Shown here piece after piece: positions 21,120-33,693 of a stretch of 64,000 nt of DNA (its first letter is position 1; the number at the start of each line of letters is the position of its first letter). Source of the stretch: Rusavskia elegans (taxonomy: Eukaryota; Ascomycota; Lecanoromycetes; Teloschistales; Teloschistaceae); assembly GCA_011316305.1 (NCBI GenBank), contig SAUG01000098.1, positions 186,001 to 250,000 of the forward strand, in the 5' to 3' direction. Both the position numbers and the translations under genes were made by a program. The notes beneath the pieces are model-generated. The model was not told the origin of the DNA. It saw nothing but the letters and a program-made list of their open reading frames with translations, and did not search any database.

Positions 21120-22112
21120 ATGCCGCCCCCCAAAAAGCAACCCAAAACCAGGCCCCCTACCAACCCACAAAAAACGCCCTCATCATCGAAAAACCAACCA
21201 ACTCCCCAAACGCCACCCCATTTCGCGACTCCTCCTCCCTCACCACCATCACCAACCTCCACCACCTCAGGAGAATCGTACACCCATCGCGAACGACCCA
21301 ACATCAAGAACACCCTCCTAATGAGCGATCCACTCTACCGCCCTGCCAAAGGCTTGGACCTCCCAAAGGGGGAGTCACGGCGGGGAACAAGAACGTCTTG
21401 TAGTAGATTATTTCGGCATAGTACTCTCGACGAAGGTAGTGACGAGGAGGAGGAGGGATGGGTGGATGAGGAAACGCACGAAATGGGTGCAGATTTACGT
21501 GAACAACATGCGCTTCCGGTGCGTCAAGGTCCGGGGTTTATTAGCGACAAAGACAGAGACGAGGGGAGAGAACCCAAGGAGAAAAAAGGGGAGAGACATC
21601 ATCGACCGGCACGTACAGGTGATAGAATGACAGGCTCTCGAAGAAGTGGGAGTCCACCCTCGCATGTCAAACAAGACATCCGTCGCAGGGATGATGATCA
21701 GTACACCGAACAAAAGCTCAGAGTGCGCTCGGAAGCATACAAGAAAGAGGTTATAGCGAAAAAGAGCGGACAGTCTCGCGAGCCGCTGAAGAAGATAGCT
21801 GGAGGGGGACAAGCGCGTGCAGGTAGCGAAAGTGACAGCCCTGACGACCTGATAGGCGAGATCACCGGGTACTGGGATAGACAAAAGGAACAGACTCAGG
21901 GAGTGAAGGGAAGGGGCGGGAAAAGCCAAGGAATCCCAGAGACCATATCCGTATATTCGGACGATCTGCGTACGGGACGCCAGCCTGTAAAGAAGACACC
22001 CGAGGACAGTACTGAACAGGGATCAGAAATCAGCGAGGAAGAGGAAAAGCCCAGACGACGGAGACAGGGGAAGGGGGTGATCAAGCGAGGAAAAGACTCC
22101 TTCATCGCATAG
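21120..22112 (+). CDS. Hypothetical basic, charged disordered protein
   Basis: Single-exon, 330 residues; ATG context ACCATGCC with a TATA box about 155 bp upstream. The first 60 residues are Pro/Thr/Ser-rich. The rest is highly charged, with acidic runs (EGSDEEEEGWVDEE) and basic runs (KPRRRRQGKG). A modest conserved-looking stretch, RPNIKNTLLMSDPLYRPAKG, sits near residue 60. No domain, signal peptide or membrane segment is recognised. The composition suits a nuclear or nucleic-acid-associated protein, but that is inference. Confidence 0.65.
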   Translation: MPPPKKQPKTRPPTNPQKTPSSSKNQPTPQTPPHFATPPPSPPSPTSTTSGESYTHRERPNIKNTLLMSDPLYRPAKGLDLPKGESRRGTRTSCSRLFRHSTLDEGSDEEEEGWVDEETHEMGADLREQHALPVRQGPGFISDKDRDEGREPKEKKGERHHRPARTGDRMTGSRRSGSPPSHVKQDIRRRDDDQYTEQKLRVRSEAYKKEVIAKKSGQSREPLKKIAGGGQARAGSESDSPDDLIGEITGYWDRQKEQTQGVKGRGGKSQGIPETISVYSDDLRTGRQPVKKTPEDSTEQGSEISEEEEKPRRRRQGKGVIKRGKDSFIA

Positions 22113-22391
22113 TGATAGGCCATTAATGGTGGTTGGAGTTCTGCAGACCAGTCAGCATTCTCGAATAGGAGATGGGGCTATTTCGTACAAGAACCACCCG
22201 TTTCAATGAAGCACCCCCATCCACTACCCGTTCTTCGCTGTTCTGCTTGCATGTATTAAAGCCCATCAGGGCTGATGGCAAAAAGCAATCGCCCAACAAT
22301 TACATCTCAAGCACACGAGCTGTCCCACCACCAGCCCAATGCCAATCTCAATCTGTCATTCTCTCTTGCCGACAGCTCCAGATGGTCCTTC

Positions 22392-23321
22392 CTAGCAAGA
22401 CAAGTCGTACAGCGGCTTGAAGTCTGGGCCCAGCACGCCAAAGCTCGGGCTGCTCGCATAATCTTGAGTGGTGTACCAGAACGTGTGAGCCCCTTGGAAA
22501 CTTTCACAAGCGACACTCTTCCAGTATGCTCGGGCATTAACGACCGAAGGAGACGCAAGGCCGAAGCTAGCACCAGTGACTGGCCATCCCGTCTCGGTTA
22601 CCCAGACCCAGGTACCCGGCTTAACTCGATTAACAGCGTTTCTTGTTTTCTCGAGGTTGTCACGGAAAGCGTTGAGGCCTTGTTCGACGCTGACGCCCTC
22701 CCAGTAGGGGTAACTGTTTGTCAGGTCAGTGAAAAGTAACGGGAAATCAGGGAAGGGTAGGTCATACCCGTCATGTCCAACGAAGTCACATGCTCGGATG
22801 ACATCCTCGTTCTTCGGATCGACCCAGGCAGTCCAAGTGTCAACATGCCCAACTTCAATGCCGCATGCTCCGCGTTCGCAAAGCAAGCTTTTGACCTCAC
22901 GGATCTGGCTGGCTAAGCCGCCTGCACTTGTATCACCGCGATACAAATCTTCGCTCCCGACGCTTACAGCAATGATCCATTGGGTGCCGTGTTGCTGGAT
23001 TGCTTGGAGTAAAGCTGTCTTCTCGGCTTGGTAGTGTGCATTGTCCGTGGCCCAGACACCAACGAGTAACTTGGCGTTGGAAGCAAGTGCAGCGGGGACA
23101 GCGTTAGCGAGCGTTCCACAGTCCGATGAAGCGAACAGGCGAGCGGAAGTGAATTGGCCGGGGAGGGACTTGAGAACCGAGAAGTCGCGAGCCCAGTCTT
23201 GCGTCGTTTTGCAGGCGCCAGAGGGAAGGTTGGCAGGAAGGTTGAAACCCTTCCAGTAAGCTGCGGATGGAGTGGAGATAGAGAGGATAAGTGGGACAAG
23301 AACAGCGAGGCGCGACAACAT
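22392..23321 (-). CDS. Secreted GH17 family beta-1,3-glucanase-like protein
   Basis: Predicted 309 residues. The chosen ATG (23321) gives a clean signal peptide, MLSRLAVLVPLILSISTPSAA, with the mature protein starting near YWKGFN; an upstream in-frame start would bury it. Family GH17 hydrolases act on beta-1,3-glucan of the fungal wall. Visible signatures are ARLFASSDC, the acid/base Glu region SVGSEDLYR (usually VGNE) and the nucleophile Glu in VWVTETGWP. The catalytic domain fills the whole protein; there is no Ser/Thr-rich or GPI tail, so it is probably soluble and secreted or loosely wall-bound. Length fits the short GH17 fungal class. Confidence 0.87.
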   Translation of the reverse strand: MLSRLAVLVPLILSISTPSAAYWKGFNLPANLPSGACKTTQDWARDFSVLKSLPGQFTSARLFASSDCGTLANAVPAALASNAKLLVGVWATDNAHYQAEKTALLQAIQQHGTQWIIAVSVGSEDLYRGDTSAGGLASQIREVKSLLCERGACGIEVGHVDTWTAWVDPKNEDVIRACDFVGHDGYDLPFPDFPLLFTDLTNSYPYWEGVSVEQGLNAFRDNLEKTRNAVNRVKPGTWVWVTETGWPVTGASFGLASPSVVNARAYWKSVACESFQGAHTFWYTTQDYASSPSFGVLGPDFKPLYDLSC

Positions 23322-23847
23322 CGTGGCTTTAATGGTGAATGAAGATGGTACAGGAAGTTTACCGATGCAAGCAAAAGACAGTGTAGCTATGGTGGGGTTG
23401 ATACTGCAGTGCTCAGTGTGCAATGGGGCTGTAAAATGATGTGAAGGTTGTTCTAGGTGTTGCGTGTAGAAGGAAGAAAAGAAAGGTTAGGTGATGACGT
23501 TACTTTTGTGAAGTTGTTTACATGGAAAAGATGATGAAGCGGAAGGTGCCGTGGGAGGAAGTGATCAGTCATCGGGTGCTTGGCAGGACATTCGATACCT
23601 CGATGTCGACCTACGACATATGCACATGCCCCACCAACACCCGAGATGGCCCCTCAAATTGCCCTCGACCTGCTCCTATTCCCTGTCATCCTTAGTACAA
23701 CAGTGGAAGCGGTCTGACAGATAAGAAAAGGAAATATCATTGCCCCAGGTAAGATGGTATGTATATTGGAGGAAGTCGTCCAGTCTCTACTTACTTTTCT
23801 TCTATCGCATGACACCCTCTGAATGAGGAACAATCTCTTCATGACCC

Positions 23848-24695
23848 TCACTGTCCCTTCTTCTCATTACTCACGATAATCCCAACTCTATGCCCCACAT
23901 GCTCACTCTCCCCCTTCGTCAAGTCCGCGGCCATAAAGTCCGCACAATCCTCGAGCGTGGTGTTGTACCGCATCATGTTCATCGCGATATCAGCATAAAT
24001 GCCGAGGTAAGGCACACCGCTCAGGAAAGTTGGGCTCCAATTCGCAGGCATGTCGTTCTTCGCAGCTAAAGGATTGCCTCGCGGTGCTTGAAGAACAGTA
24101 ATCTCTTTGTTCGCAGGCGTCATTGCACTGGGAGCCAGGAGCGACCATTGTAAATACTCCTTGGGTTTGCTGGAGATGCAGTCGAGGGTGTGGCCGTGCT
24201 CTTGGAACAGGGGGAAGCTGTCCGACAATGTCAGTCATGATCCTTAAGCATCGATCCCGCGCAGGAGTAGATCTGGAGATCATACTAGTAAGACATCTTG
24301 GTCCCCTTCTTCCCAGGGAAATCCAGCACCGTCATTCCACCCAAGAACCAGCATCTGATCGGATACCCCAACTTTTTGCTCGCTTCAACAACCGCGGTGG
24401 CAATAGCCTGGATAATGCCCTGCATTTTCGGCGCTTCCCATGGAAAAGTGGCCGCTCGACCGGCGCTGTTGATCAAAGCATTGCATTGGTTGTTGAGTAT
24501 TGCCTCTTCAATGGCGCGGGTGTCTGTACCATCACCGTTGACGATGGTGCATTTGGAGAGGGCTGCTGAGTCGACAAGAGTTCTGAGCTTGCTTTCGGAG
24601 CGCACGAAGACGACGACGCTGTGGTTATGGGCGAGAAGAGCGGGGATGAGGCGAGAGCCTAGATTGCCGGTCGCACCGAGGAGAAGAACTTTCAT
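23848..24695 (-). CDS. NmrA-like/atypical SDR Rossmann protein
   Basis: Two exons, 24695-24286 and 24217-23848 (259 residues), with a 68-bp GT-AG intron (24218-24285) that joins KMSYY to FPLFQEHG in frame. The N-terminus MKVLLLGATGNLGSRL is a Rossmann dinucleotide-binding loop (GATGNLG). The NSAGRAATFP and CWFLGGMTVLD blocks fit NAD(P)-binding atypical short-chain dehydrogenase/NmrA-like proteins. Substrate unknown. The canonical YxxxK is not obvious, as is common in this group, so it may be a redox sensor rather than an enzyme. The gene stands alone, without clustered pathway genes. Confidence 0.8.
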
Positions 24696-25513
24696 GATGG
24701 CTGATGATTGCTATTAAAAAATGTCTGGTTGAGATGGTTGGAAGGCGATGGCACAGCTCGTTCACGGTATCCTATGCGGAGGAGATCAATAGCAAAGGTT
24801 TATTGTCTAAACCAGTCGAAGTCCTGGGCATGGTCGTCTACTTATACTACATGGCATTTCTTCTACTTGGGGACCCAATTTAGCTGAAGCCATGGTACCG
24901 GCCGGTTTGCTGACAGATCAGAGACTAGCCACGGGCTTGCAATCCTCCGCCCGGGGGAACGGCAAAGATCTGACCGAGAGATTCCTCTGTACCGTTCGCT
25001 CACCTCACACTCACTTGGCTCGATTCGGTTAGATTGAGCGTCGGCATCGGTTAGATGATCTTATCCCTTTTCCACGCCGTCGACTGTGAGACGAGAAGCA
25101 GGTCTTGAATCATGCACAATTGATCACATTGTTCGATCACGAACTTGTCGCTGTTGTCTCCAACCTCGTTCTTGACGCCCGCTTTCTCACCGCACGTTTT
25201 AGCCTTGCATATCCAAACAAGACTGTCCCTCAGCCTCGCACTGCCATGTCGTTCGCTCCCCTCCTTGTGCTGATATGAGGCTTGACATCTGCCGTGTTTG
25301 TTGACATTGAAGCCTTGTCGAAGGAGGGAGGGGGAAGTGACTCGAAGCTATCCTTTTCTCTCAATGGTGATGCTGTATCTATCAACCTAGAAGATTGAAT
25401 TCTCTGATTTGGTTTAGGATCCAACTTCTATCTAAGATCAATCTAGAATAACCAGTACACCAGCTTCATTTCTCGTTCATCTTGGATCATCTCCAATCGG
25501 GCACCAATTGGCT
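24696..25513. other. Intergenic, no gene seen
   Basis: Balanced composition. Upstream region of the Rossmann gene and downstream region of the NACHT-TPR gene, both on the minus strand. No conserved frame. Confidence 0.5.
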
Positions 25514-28500
25514 CTAAACCCGTCTGTCTCGGAGCTTCCGCAGAACATCCCTTGTCCAAACGCAATGCGGGTGGTTCTCCCCAAGTATCTCAATCTGGCC
25601 GTTATACGCAGTCTCCTGAACATTCATAGCCATCGTTACATTTCCGGCCGCGTCAAACAGCAATCCGAGACTGTTCATAGCCCACAGCGTGTCTTGATTC
25701 TTGGGTCCTAGAACGTTCTCGCTCCTGTCAACGATTTCCTGCTGCATGGTTATGGCATCATCGAGGCGGCAAAGATCGCGAAGGCAGCGTACAATATCGG
25801 ACATTGTCCAAAGGGTATGCGGGTGATCTTTGCCAAGGCGCTCCACCTCTACACTCAGGACTTGCTGGTGGAATGGAAGAGCTTCGGAGGGGCGACCTTG
25901 TTTGAGTAGACTGCGGCCCAAGGCGCTCTTCGTCCATGTGATATGTAAGTCTGTTTTCTCAAACAGATTTTCCAGGATGGAGAGAGCTTTACGGTGCAAC
26001 GACTCTGCTTCTTTGTAATGACCCAGATGCCGGGCTAGACGTCCAAGTTCGTTGAGTGTGAGGACTATATCAAGATGGCCGGGGGGTAAGTTCTGCGTTT
26101 GACATACCAGCGCCCTTTCTTGCGTTTCTTTAGCGAGGGTCGCGTTCCCTTGCTGATCGTAAAGAATCCCCAAGCTGTTCAGGAGCCAGCACGAACCCAG
26201 TTCAATGCTATGATCTTCTGTACCTGCACGGTACAAAGCGTCCTCGAACATCCGTACTCCATCATCAAGCTTGCCGGCCGATGTGAACTCTCTAGCAAGG
26301 TCCCTTACACAGACGAGCCTCTCAAAGTTTGATATCATTCGGAGTCCCTGCATAGACTGTGGAAGCTCATCCAAGCGGAAAAGCGCTCGCTGTATATCAC
26401 ACAGGCCGTCCACCGAACCAGTGTTGGAATTTCCTTTTTCGAGCCAATCTTGGACCAATCTCTGGAGTCTGACAATTTGCTGAAGAGGGAAGGTCGTATC
26501 TTCCGACAACAGCCAACGTAGGATCCACGTCGAACGTCGATCGGGATGAGCTATAAAATCCGAGTACTTTCGGAATCGCGTTGGGTCATGTGGCGAAAGC
26601 GATAGATGGTGACACCAATTCTTGGTTGCGTAAGTAGCGAATGGGTATTGATTGCTGTCCACACTGATCGAGCGAGAGACGTAGTCATTAGCTATTTGGG
26701 CCAGTGTCATGTCCGCGAGTTCTCCTTGAATATCGTTTGGGTCAAACAAGAAGTGAACTCCATCCTTATGCTTTTGGTGCTGCTTTGTCTCGTTGAGTAA
26801 GTACTCGTACAAGGAGAGATGGACGAGTCGGAAGGTGTCTGTCTCTACTCGATACTCGATCAAAGGGCAAAGGATCGCGAGTATGGCATCTTTGAACGGT
26901 GCGCTTGTTGGACGGAAGTCTTGCTGGTTGGTGTCCCAAGATAGAGCAGTTCTCAGCTCCGGCCAGGTAAGTGGCCTGGTGCTAGTAGATATGATTCCGA
27001 GTGCTTTGAGGGCTAAAGATCGTCGACGACAGGATTCGGTGCTAAGTCTCTCCAAAATCATTCTATACATATTGTATACCCCGTTGGGCGTACTTTCGAC
27101 CATTTCTAGAGTTTCTTCGATATTGTTTGCCTGCTGTAGTGTCTGAAGACTCAGAACTGCAAACAGAAACATCCCATCCGCTTTACGAGATAGTACATTT
27201 AAGAAGTGTTCCTTCATTTGCCGTGTATCGCACGGCAGAGAAAGCACACTCTTTGAAAGGTATATCTCGATATCCGGCTTCATCGAGTCTGCGGTCAAAT
27301 CCAGCGAAGGGAACCCGGCCAGGCCCTTGCGAATTTCCAGCGTGTCTCTAGAGAATATGACCAGCCGTAGTGAGTATATGGATGACGTGGCATCCGAGAG
27401 CCATTTGATCACGGTAGGTATATCGGTACACTCGTCTAGCCCGTCGAGTACAATGTACAAGGACTTCAGCTCTGCAGCGACCCTGAAAAATAGGGAGAAT
27501 ACGTCGTCAGCATCCGAGATGTGAGATCGGCCATGAAGATCTGCGTTTCGGTACGCCGCCTGTAGGGCGGGTATTGGCTCCTGGCACTGGGATTGGAATT
27601 GTAGGATAAGGGCTTTACAGATGTCAAACGGCGTGCACCTTGTTGCAAAGCTGGAATTGCAATAGAAGTAGGCTATTGTAGGTGCTTTCGCCTGGTTCTT
27701 GGCCTGCTTCTTCTGAAGGTACTCGACGACTGTGCCGCAGATGACGGATTTTCCAACACCGGGAGCTCCATGAATCCATAGTGTTCGAGAGAAATAGTCT
27801 TGCTCATGATTTCTTAGCCAATGACGAAATTCCGGTTTCTCTACCAGCCATGCACCGGTACCAGATGTTCGCGTTGTCTTCGTACGGCGAAGGGGCTCTT
27901 GAAAGTCGAACCATTCGAGCCAGGCTAGAATGGACTGTACAGTCTTAGACGCTGCAAAACATAAGCTTCTTTAGAAAAGCTCCCCCATCTTCAAAGGTGG
28001 GACTGAATCTGGCCACATACATTTTCCACTCTCACCAAGCATGTTACGCTCGCTCTTGCACAACGCTTCAAGGACTGCTGTGTCGGCGGTGTTTTGCTGC
28101 ACCATGTGGTTTTCGAGATTCTGTCGATGAGCCAAAGTGACCTCTTCTTGGAAGGACAGATATCGTCGATTAATGCTCTGGAGACTGTCTTCGAATTCGA
28201 CATCAACGGAACGTAGGAAGCTTTTCATGACTATCTTTACCGCTTGATAGACCTTGTTAGTCTCATATGGAGGAGAAAATCATCTCATGCGCCTCACATC
28301 TCGTGGTCAAGAGAGCCTCGATACGCTGCAGAAACATCAAAACCTCTTGATAGATACCCGCAATAGCATCGATTATATGCGCTTCCCGGGAAAACAACCT
28401 TCCGTACCGGGAAGAGATTGAAAAGATATCGGCCATTCTCAAAATCGCAGGAGTAACAAAGTGGTAGATCCTGATGGAATTTGAGACGGTCTGACAATTA

Positions 28501-28842
28501 CTTAGCAAGACCGGGCTCTCATGGCCATGTCCAACCAACATTTAAAATGGCTTTCAAGGATCCCCAAATCAATGCTGAAGGCTGCACATCGAATTGTACC
28601 ATTATGTCCACAGCAGGTGAGTACATGACGAGAAATTTGACCAGAGGTTCCAATCGGCAACAAAATTGACGGAAACGGCTACTCTGTTCCTGCCGTTTTT
28701 CCAAGGTTTGGACATCCGCGAGCATTCTTAAAACCTCTGTTTCGGTACCAGTTTTCTGCAGGTCATCCCACGGCTCGTCCGAGTTACGCGAGGGAAGTTT
28801 GTCGACGGGAGGAGGGCTAAGCAGGCGCTGTGATTTATACAT
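25514..28842 (-). CDS. NACHT-TPR STAND protein (NLR-like)
   Basis: Spliced model: 28842-28540, 28490-28298, 28242-28021, 27951-25514 (1051 residues; introns of 49, 55 and 69 bp, all GT-AG and in frame). The N-terminal helical region carries PSALIWGSLKAILN, the hallmark of the DUF7708-type domain found before fungal NACHT domains. The NACHT NTPase shows Walker A GAPGVGKS (residues 301-308) and Walker B IVLDGLDEC (near 406-414). The C-terminal ~250 residues hold about five kinesin-light-chain-type TPRs of ~42 residues (NSLGILYDQQGN, LGRLARHLGHYKEAE, LGRSLLKQGRPSEAL). Such proteins oligomerise on ligand sensing and take part in fungal heterokaryon incompatibility and immunity-like responses. No death-fold or HeLo effector is seen, so the output is unknown. 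The start is the first ATG in frame; an upstream exon is possible. Confidence 0.85.
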
Positions 28843-29804
28843 GGCCAATACGGGTAGATGATAGAGGTGGTTTCGAGGTGCTCAACGAAGCGCTTTGCCC
28901 TATGCCAGATATTCAATTTCGACCCAAGGAAACGACCCAAGGAAAGAACCCCACGAAGCTTTCTGGATGGCAGGTAAGGGCGTCTTATTGTCCAGCACGA
29001 CCTCATAAGGCGCAGCACCCATCCTGGGCCGCATCATAGGGAGCTATGCATACATTATCTCCTCTTCCAGAGCCGGTGTGTGGCGAGACATTCCTCATAC
29101 CCCTAGCGGTGGACTTGTGTGGGCGATCGGCCTGTAGGGTACTAATGCATTGGGAGCCATGAATGCAAGTCGAAGGAAGCGGCAAGAGAAATGCTACGCC
29201 TACAAGGCATGCTGCGCAAATCCATCTTCAGCCTTCTCTTTCAGCCACCAATTTGTCTTTGTACCTCACAGGCTCGACAGATTCAAGGTAAGTTGTACGC
29301 TTATTAAGTATATATTCTCAACCCCTGGCATTCCAGCACAGGATCAATAGGGCGCTCTTACGCCGAGCAAGGAGGCCACGAGAGGACGCTAAGCGAGTCG
29401 TATCGAATTGCGCCCCGAAACAGGATGCCATCTGACATGCCAAGACCTGCTTGCATGGGGTATGATATTATTGGTAGGCATCGCCCTAATCGGGTTACTC
29501 AAAGCCGCTGTGGCGGCAAGATTACCGATTGAGGCAAAGAAGGTGTGTTCATGACTCAACTGCTGAACTTGTGTTTGAGCACAGGTTCTGGAGTAAGGAT
29601 TAGCATTGTGCCGAAGAGAAGAAAGCGAAGTTAGTGAAGCGGGTGCACAGTGATTGTGATTTGCATACGGAGTATAGAATTGGAGATACCAGAACGGCCA
29701 AGCCTAGGGTTAGCCCTATGTCACGTGATAGTGGCCTCACACTCTGATAAGATAAGATACCTGGTACGTCTCAGACCCAGTGTTCACTGCTCTTTTGCCT
29801 CAAA
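28843..29804. other. Divergent promoter region
   Basis: About 960 bp between the NACHT-TPR gene (leftward) and the kinase-ankyrin gene (rightward). No long conserved frame and no recognised motif; probably holds both promoters. Confidence 0.5.
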
Positions 29805-32800
29805 ATGGCCAACAGCCTACTCAGCTTATCCATAGCGGCTGGTCCATACCGGCAGGTTCTCACGACTCTGCCTCAATTCACCGTTCTCCTCGCCAGATCC
29901 GGTCTTCGCGGTCCCTTGCATCTCGATGGCCTATGCTTGGACCAGCGTGGCCAGTTGATAGGGTCAGGAGGCCAATTCTCCGTCTTCATTGACAAAACGA
30001 GGGCTATGGGCGATGTCGTGATGAAAAGAGTCAGGACGGAATTGCTAGATGACAGGCCATCCTCAAGCAAAATCGATGATAGGCGTAAAGGCCACCTGAG
30101 AACCATCGAACTCGAGATTCTTGCGCTATCTCATGCCCCCATCCGAGACCATCCGAACATCATCAAGGTCCGCTCCTGGGGCTTTGACTACCCGACACGT
30201 AACCGGAGTATGGCACTGCCGGTCTTGTTCATGGAAAGGGCCTCGGGCTCCTTGCTGGATCTCCTCGAAAACCCCGAAATGTTCGATCTGCAAACCCTGT
30301 CGATAGACACTCGGTACCAACTCTGCTTGGACGTCTTAGAAGGTTTGATGTGTCTGCACAACGAGAAGTTTGTGCATGGTGATGTGAAGCCGGCCAATAT
30401 CTTGGTCTTCAAGCAGTCGGTCCCGGACGTGCCTCTTGTCGCCAAGATCAGTGACTTTGGCATGTGCTTGTCCCTGGAAGACGAATCATCCATAGCTTAC
30501 GAGTCCTACCAAGGTACTGCTGAATGGACTGCTCCAGAAATCGTAAGATCTCGAGCAGGTTGCAAGATACAGCAGGACGAAATCTTGCTTAGCAAGTGTG
30601 ATGTATTCTCGTTTGGCTTACTAGTGCTGTCACTACTCTTCCTGTCTGGCGAACCCCCATTCGACTTCGATGTGTACATGGAGAACTCTGCTATAGCGGC
30701 AGCCCACTGCTTACTTGACGATTACGCGTCCACCGAGACGCTCGATCAAGCCTGGAAATCAAATATGCAAAACTTTATTCGTTCGACGCTGGAGGTTGAG
30801 GCATCGAGAAGATCAAGCTTATATCGTGGACTGCTTGAAAGGGACTGTCCAGCTTTTCATAAATGGTGTGTATTACGCTTTTGCTACTCAAATCTACTTT
30901 ATATCTGCCTCCGGCCAGTTCTAATAAAGGAAATCTTACGTAGGTCAGCGGTGCATACCCAATCGATATCTAATAACAAGCCAGTCAAGCGGCCCCATCA
31001 TCAGGCGGAGTCTAGCTATTACAGTAGCCTCGACTTTTGGAGTAAATTGGACGTCAACATTGTTTCCGAGCTTGAGTCTACTATTTCGCCGACCTTCAAT
31101 CTGAAGCAAAGACAAGTACTTTCTGGAGACAGCCTTTTCGGACTAGCGACAGCTACAGCATTCTATCATAATCCCGGATTCCAGGAAAAATACATCAGGT
31201 ACGTTGCTTATGCTGCTGAAGCTCTAGTACCTGCAGCGCAAGGCATAGCGGGCCGTTTGCTGCTTGCAAATGGTTTCACTGAAGACCAAGATGATATCAT
31301 CACAGCCAACTGGCTACGGAGCGCCGTCAGCAGCGGATCTTTGACTGCCGAAGAAGACCTGAGATGCAGGCATCCCAAGGATTGTCAGCAAATCAAGCAG
31401 CTGTTTCGTGCGTCCGGAGGCTACAACTGCAAGCTTGACAGTACACATACATCCTTTACCTCCATCTGCGATGATCCAAGGGAGCTCAATGTCGATAGAG
31501 CAAAGAGAATATGTGATAAGATGGGTATAGCAGATTCTCCTTTGGACCGGGAAAGTAATACTCTTCTGCACTATGCAGCAACTTATGGAATGTGTGACGT
31601 TGTGTCCTTTCTAGTTACCAGGAGAAAAGCTTCTGTCAACATTTCCAACCGTGGCGGCGAGACACCGTTGTACAAAGCTTGTCTTTCCGGAGCCGCAGCT
31701 GTTGTGAGAACATTAGTCACGCTGGGCGCCGATCCAACTCTAGCAACCCGACCATTTGACATCACATGCCTACATTGGCTTTTCAACTTCGATGAAGACC
31801 AGATGCACGCCGTTGCCAGCCTTTTGACCTCAAATAATACAGCTCTTGTTGATACAAGAATCACCCCGGTGTCAATAGGGCATCAGCATACGTCTATCCC
31901 AGCCGAGCATTTTCCTTTCCACTGGCCTTTTGGCACCCCAATGCACTGGGCTGTTGCAATGCGCTCACGGAAAGCCATAGACGTGCTACTCGGGCTGCAA
32001 GCCAATATCGACGCGCTTGATTTACTGGATGGACATGATGGCCAGAGCGCTCTAGGCCTGGCTTGCTATCGTAACGACGCTGATATGGTTGACTTCCTTC
32101 TCTCTCGAGGTGCAGACGCAGGTTGGATTGGATCAAAAGGACGAAATCTGATACATATGATGGTTCTTAGCCCCCACAATCTTAATAGGGAGTTCAATCT
32201 GCCACGCTGCATCTGGTCATGGGTGAATCACGGGGCATACCGGAATCGATTACACGAGCTCCAAAGGTGTCTTGACGCCGTGCAGGCGAAGGGTGTACAA
32301 CGAGATCTACGAAGAGATAGATCCCAGACGCCGTTGATTGACGCTGTGGAGGCCGACGATACTTGTGCTATCTTAGCCTTGATACGAGCTGGTGCTGACT
32401 GCAACGTGAAATGCCCGACGGGCGAACTACCGGTGCACCGGTGGTTAGGCTTAGACGGGCGCCGCCTCGACTATCCGGTGCTTTACCTTCCAGTACTGAA
32501 AGAACTTCTCGGGGGCACGGCAGATATTCACACCGAAGAAGACCTAATAAAGGAATCGGTCTGCCACTTCGCCATCAATACGCAAGGCTCAGACCAGCAG
32601 CTTCAAGAATCAATGGAAATCCTACTGTCTTGTAATCCCCCTGCTAACATCAATGCCCAAGACCGAGATGGCGATAGTCCATGTCTTAAGGTGCTTGCGA
32701 GCTTAGACACTCGCAACACTGCAGCACGCGTTGGTATCCTCATTCAACATGGAGCCGATACCCAGAAGCGGAACTACAACAACGAGGACTTCCTATACTA

Positions 32801-33693
32801 CCTGTGCAAGAACGCCAGGTTGTCAGACGACGAGACCATGGCTATCACAGAGACACTAATGGCGCAAGTGGTACCAGCTCAAGATCGCAGAATCGCGATT
32901 CAATCATACTCTAAGCTCGATGGCTCCACCGCACTAATCAAGGCTGTACAAAACAGCAAATTGAACATGGTAAAGTATCTCATCAATCTCGGAGTTGCCT
33001 TGGATGTAGTAGATCAAAAGAAACGAAGGACTGCACTAGATTGGGCATTGCATAGGGCGGACATTGTTCGTCAAGATTTCATCGACAATGTAATCGACAG
33101 GCTGGGCATTGCCGACCAACAAAATGCTATCGAGGATCGTAGCGCTTTCAGAACCGTGGTTAGCTGGGGCGGTTTCCCTTGTAGGTCACCCCGATGCAGC
33201 CCAAAGGAAGAAAGCCGCTAATGTTACAACGTTGATAGCAAACGGAGACCTTAGGGCTACAGGTGAGCCATTCTGGGCTGCCCCAAAAAAAAGCTTTCGT
33301 TCTTAACTGCTTGAACTACAAGAATCCCAATATTTCGACGCGTCCGCAATCATCGACTTTCTTGAAGAATCAGGTGCCCGGAAAGCGATTCATTTCACAG
33401 AAAACGCTGGCGACATCAACAACCCGTTTCTAAATGACATCGACCTTGTCGAGTTCTCCAACGGACGTTATGTCGCGGCCAAGCAGCCATTCGTCAGACA
33501 GTGGACGCGGCTCTACCAGATCGCTTGGGACGAGCATCGAGATCTTGCCCATTCGCACTGCATCTGTTGTTCAGTATTCGAGAGAATGCCGAAGTCGCTC
33601 CTTGCACAGCCCTTCACAACAGCCTTACTGGATGACATCGGTAAGTTTCAGCCTAGCTTCAAGGACGTCGAGAACATGCTCTCGGAAAGCTAG
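29805..33693 (+). CDS. Protein kinase with C-terminal ankyrin repeats
   Basis: Preferred model: 29805-30865, 30944-33138, 33185-33262, 33323-33693 (1234 residues). The 78-bp intron 30866-30943 is a multiple of three without stops and may be retained. The kinase domain (about residues 50-360) has a glycine loop GSGGQFSV (53-60), Lys74, Glu104, HGDVKPANIL (191-200; HGD replaces HRD but the catalytic Asp193, Lys195 and Asn198 are present), DFG (217-219) and APE (243-245). It therefore looks catalytically competent. Ankyrin repeats begin near residue 550 (NTLLHYAATYG, GETPLYKACLSG) and continue, interrupted, to about 1080. The last ~125 residues are unrelated to known domains. The 3' end is uncertain: an alternative intron (33176-33233) also restores the frame. 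It converges on the esterase-pseudokinase gene and overlaps its last 69 bp. Confidence 0.82.

Noticed and set aside
33176..33233. Alternative 58-bp intron near the 3' end of the kinase-ankyrin gene
   Set aside because: It has a good GTAGGT donor and GCTAATG branch site, but the resulting protein is less natural than with the 46-bp intron at 33139-33184. Not excluded.
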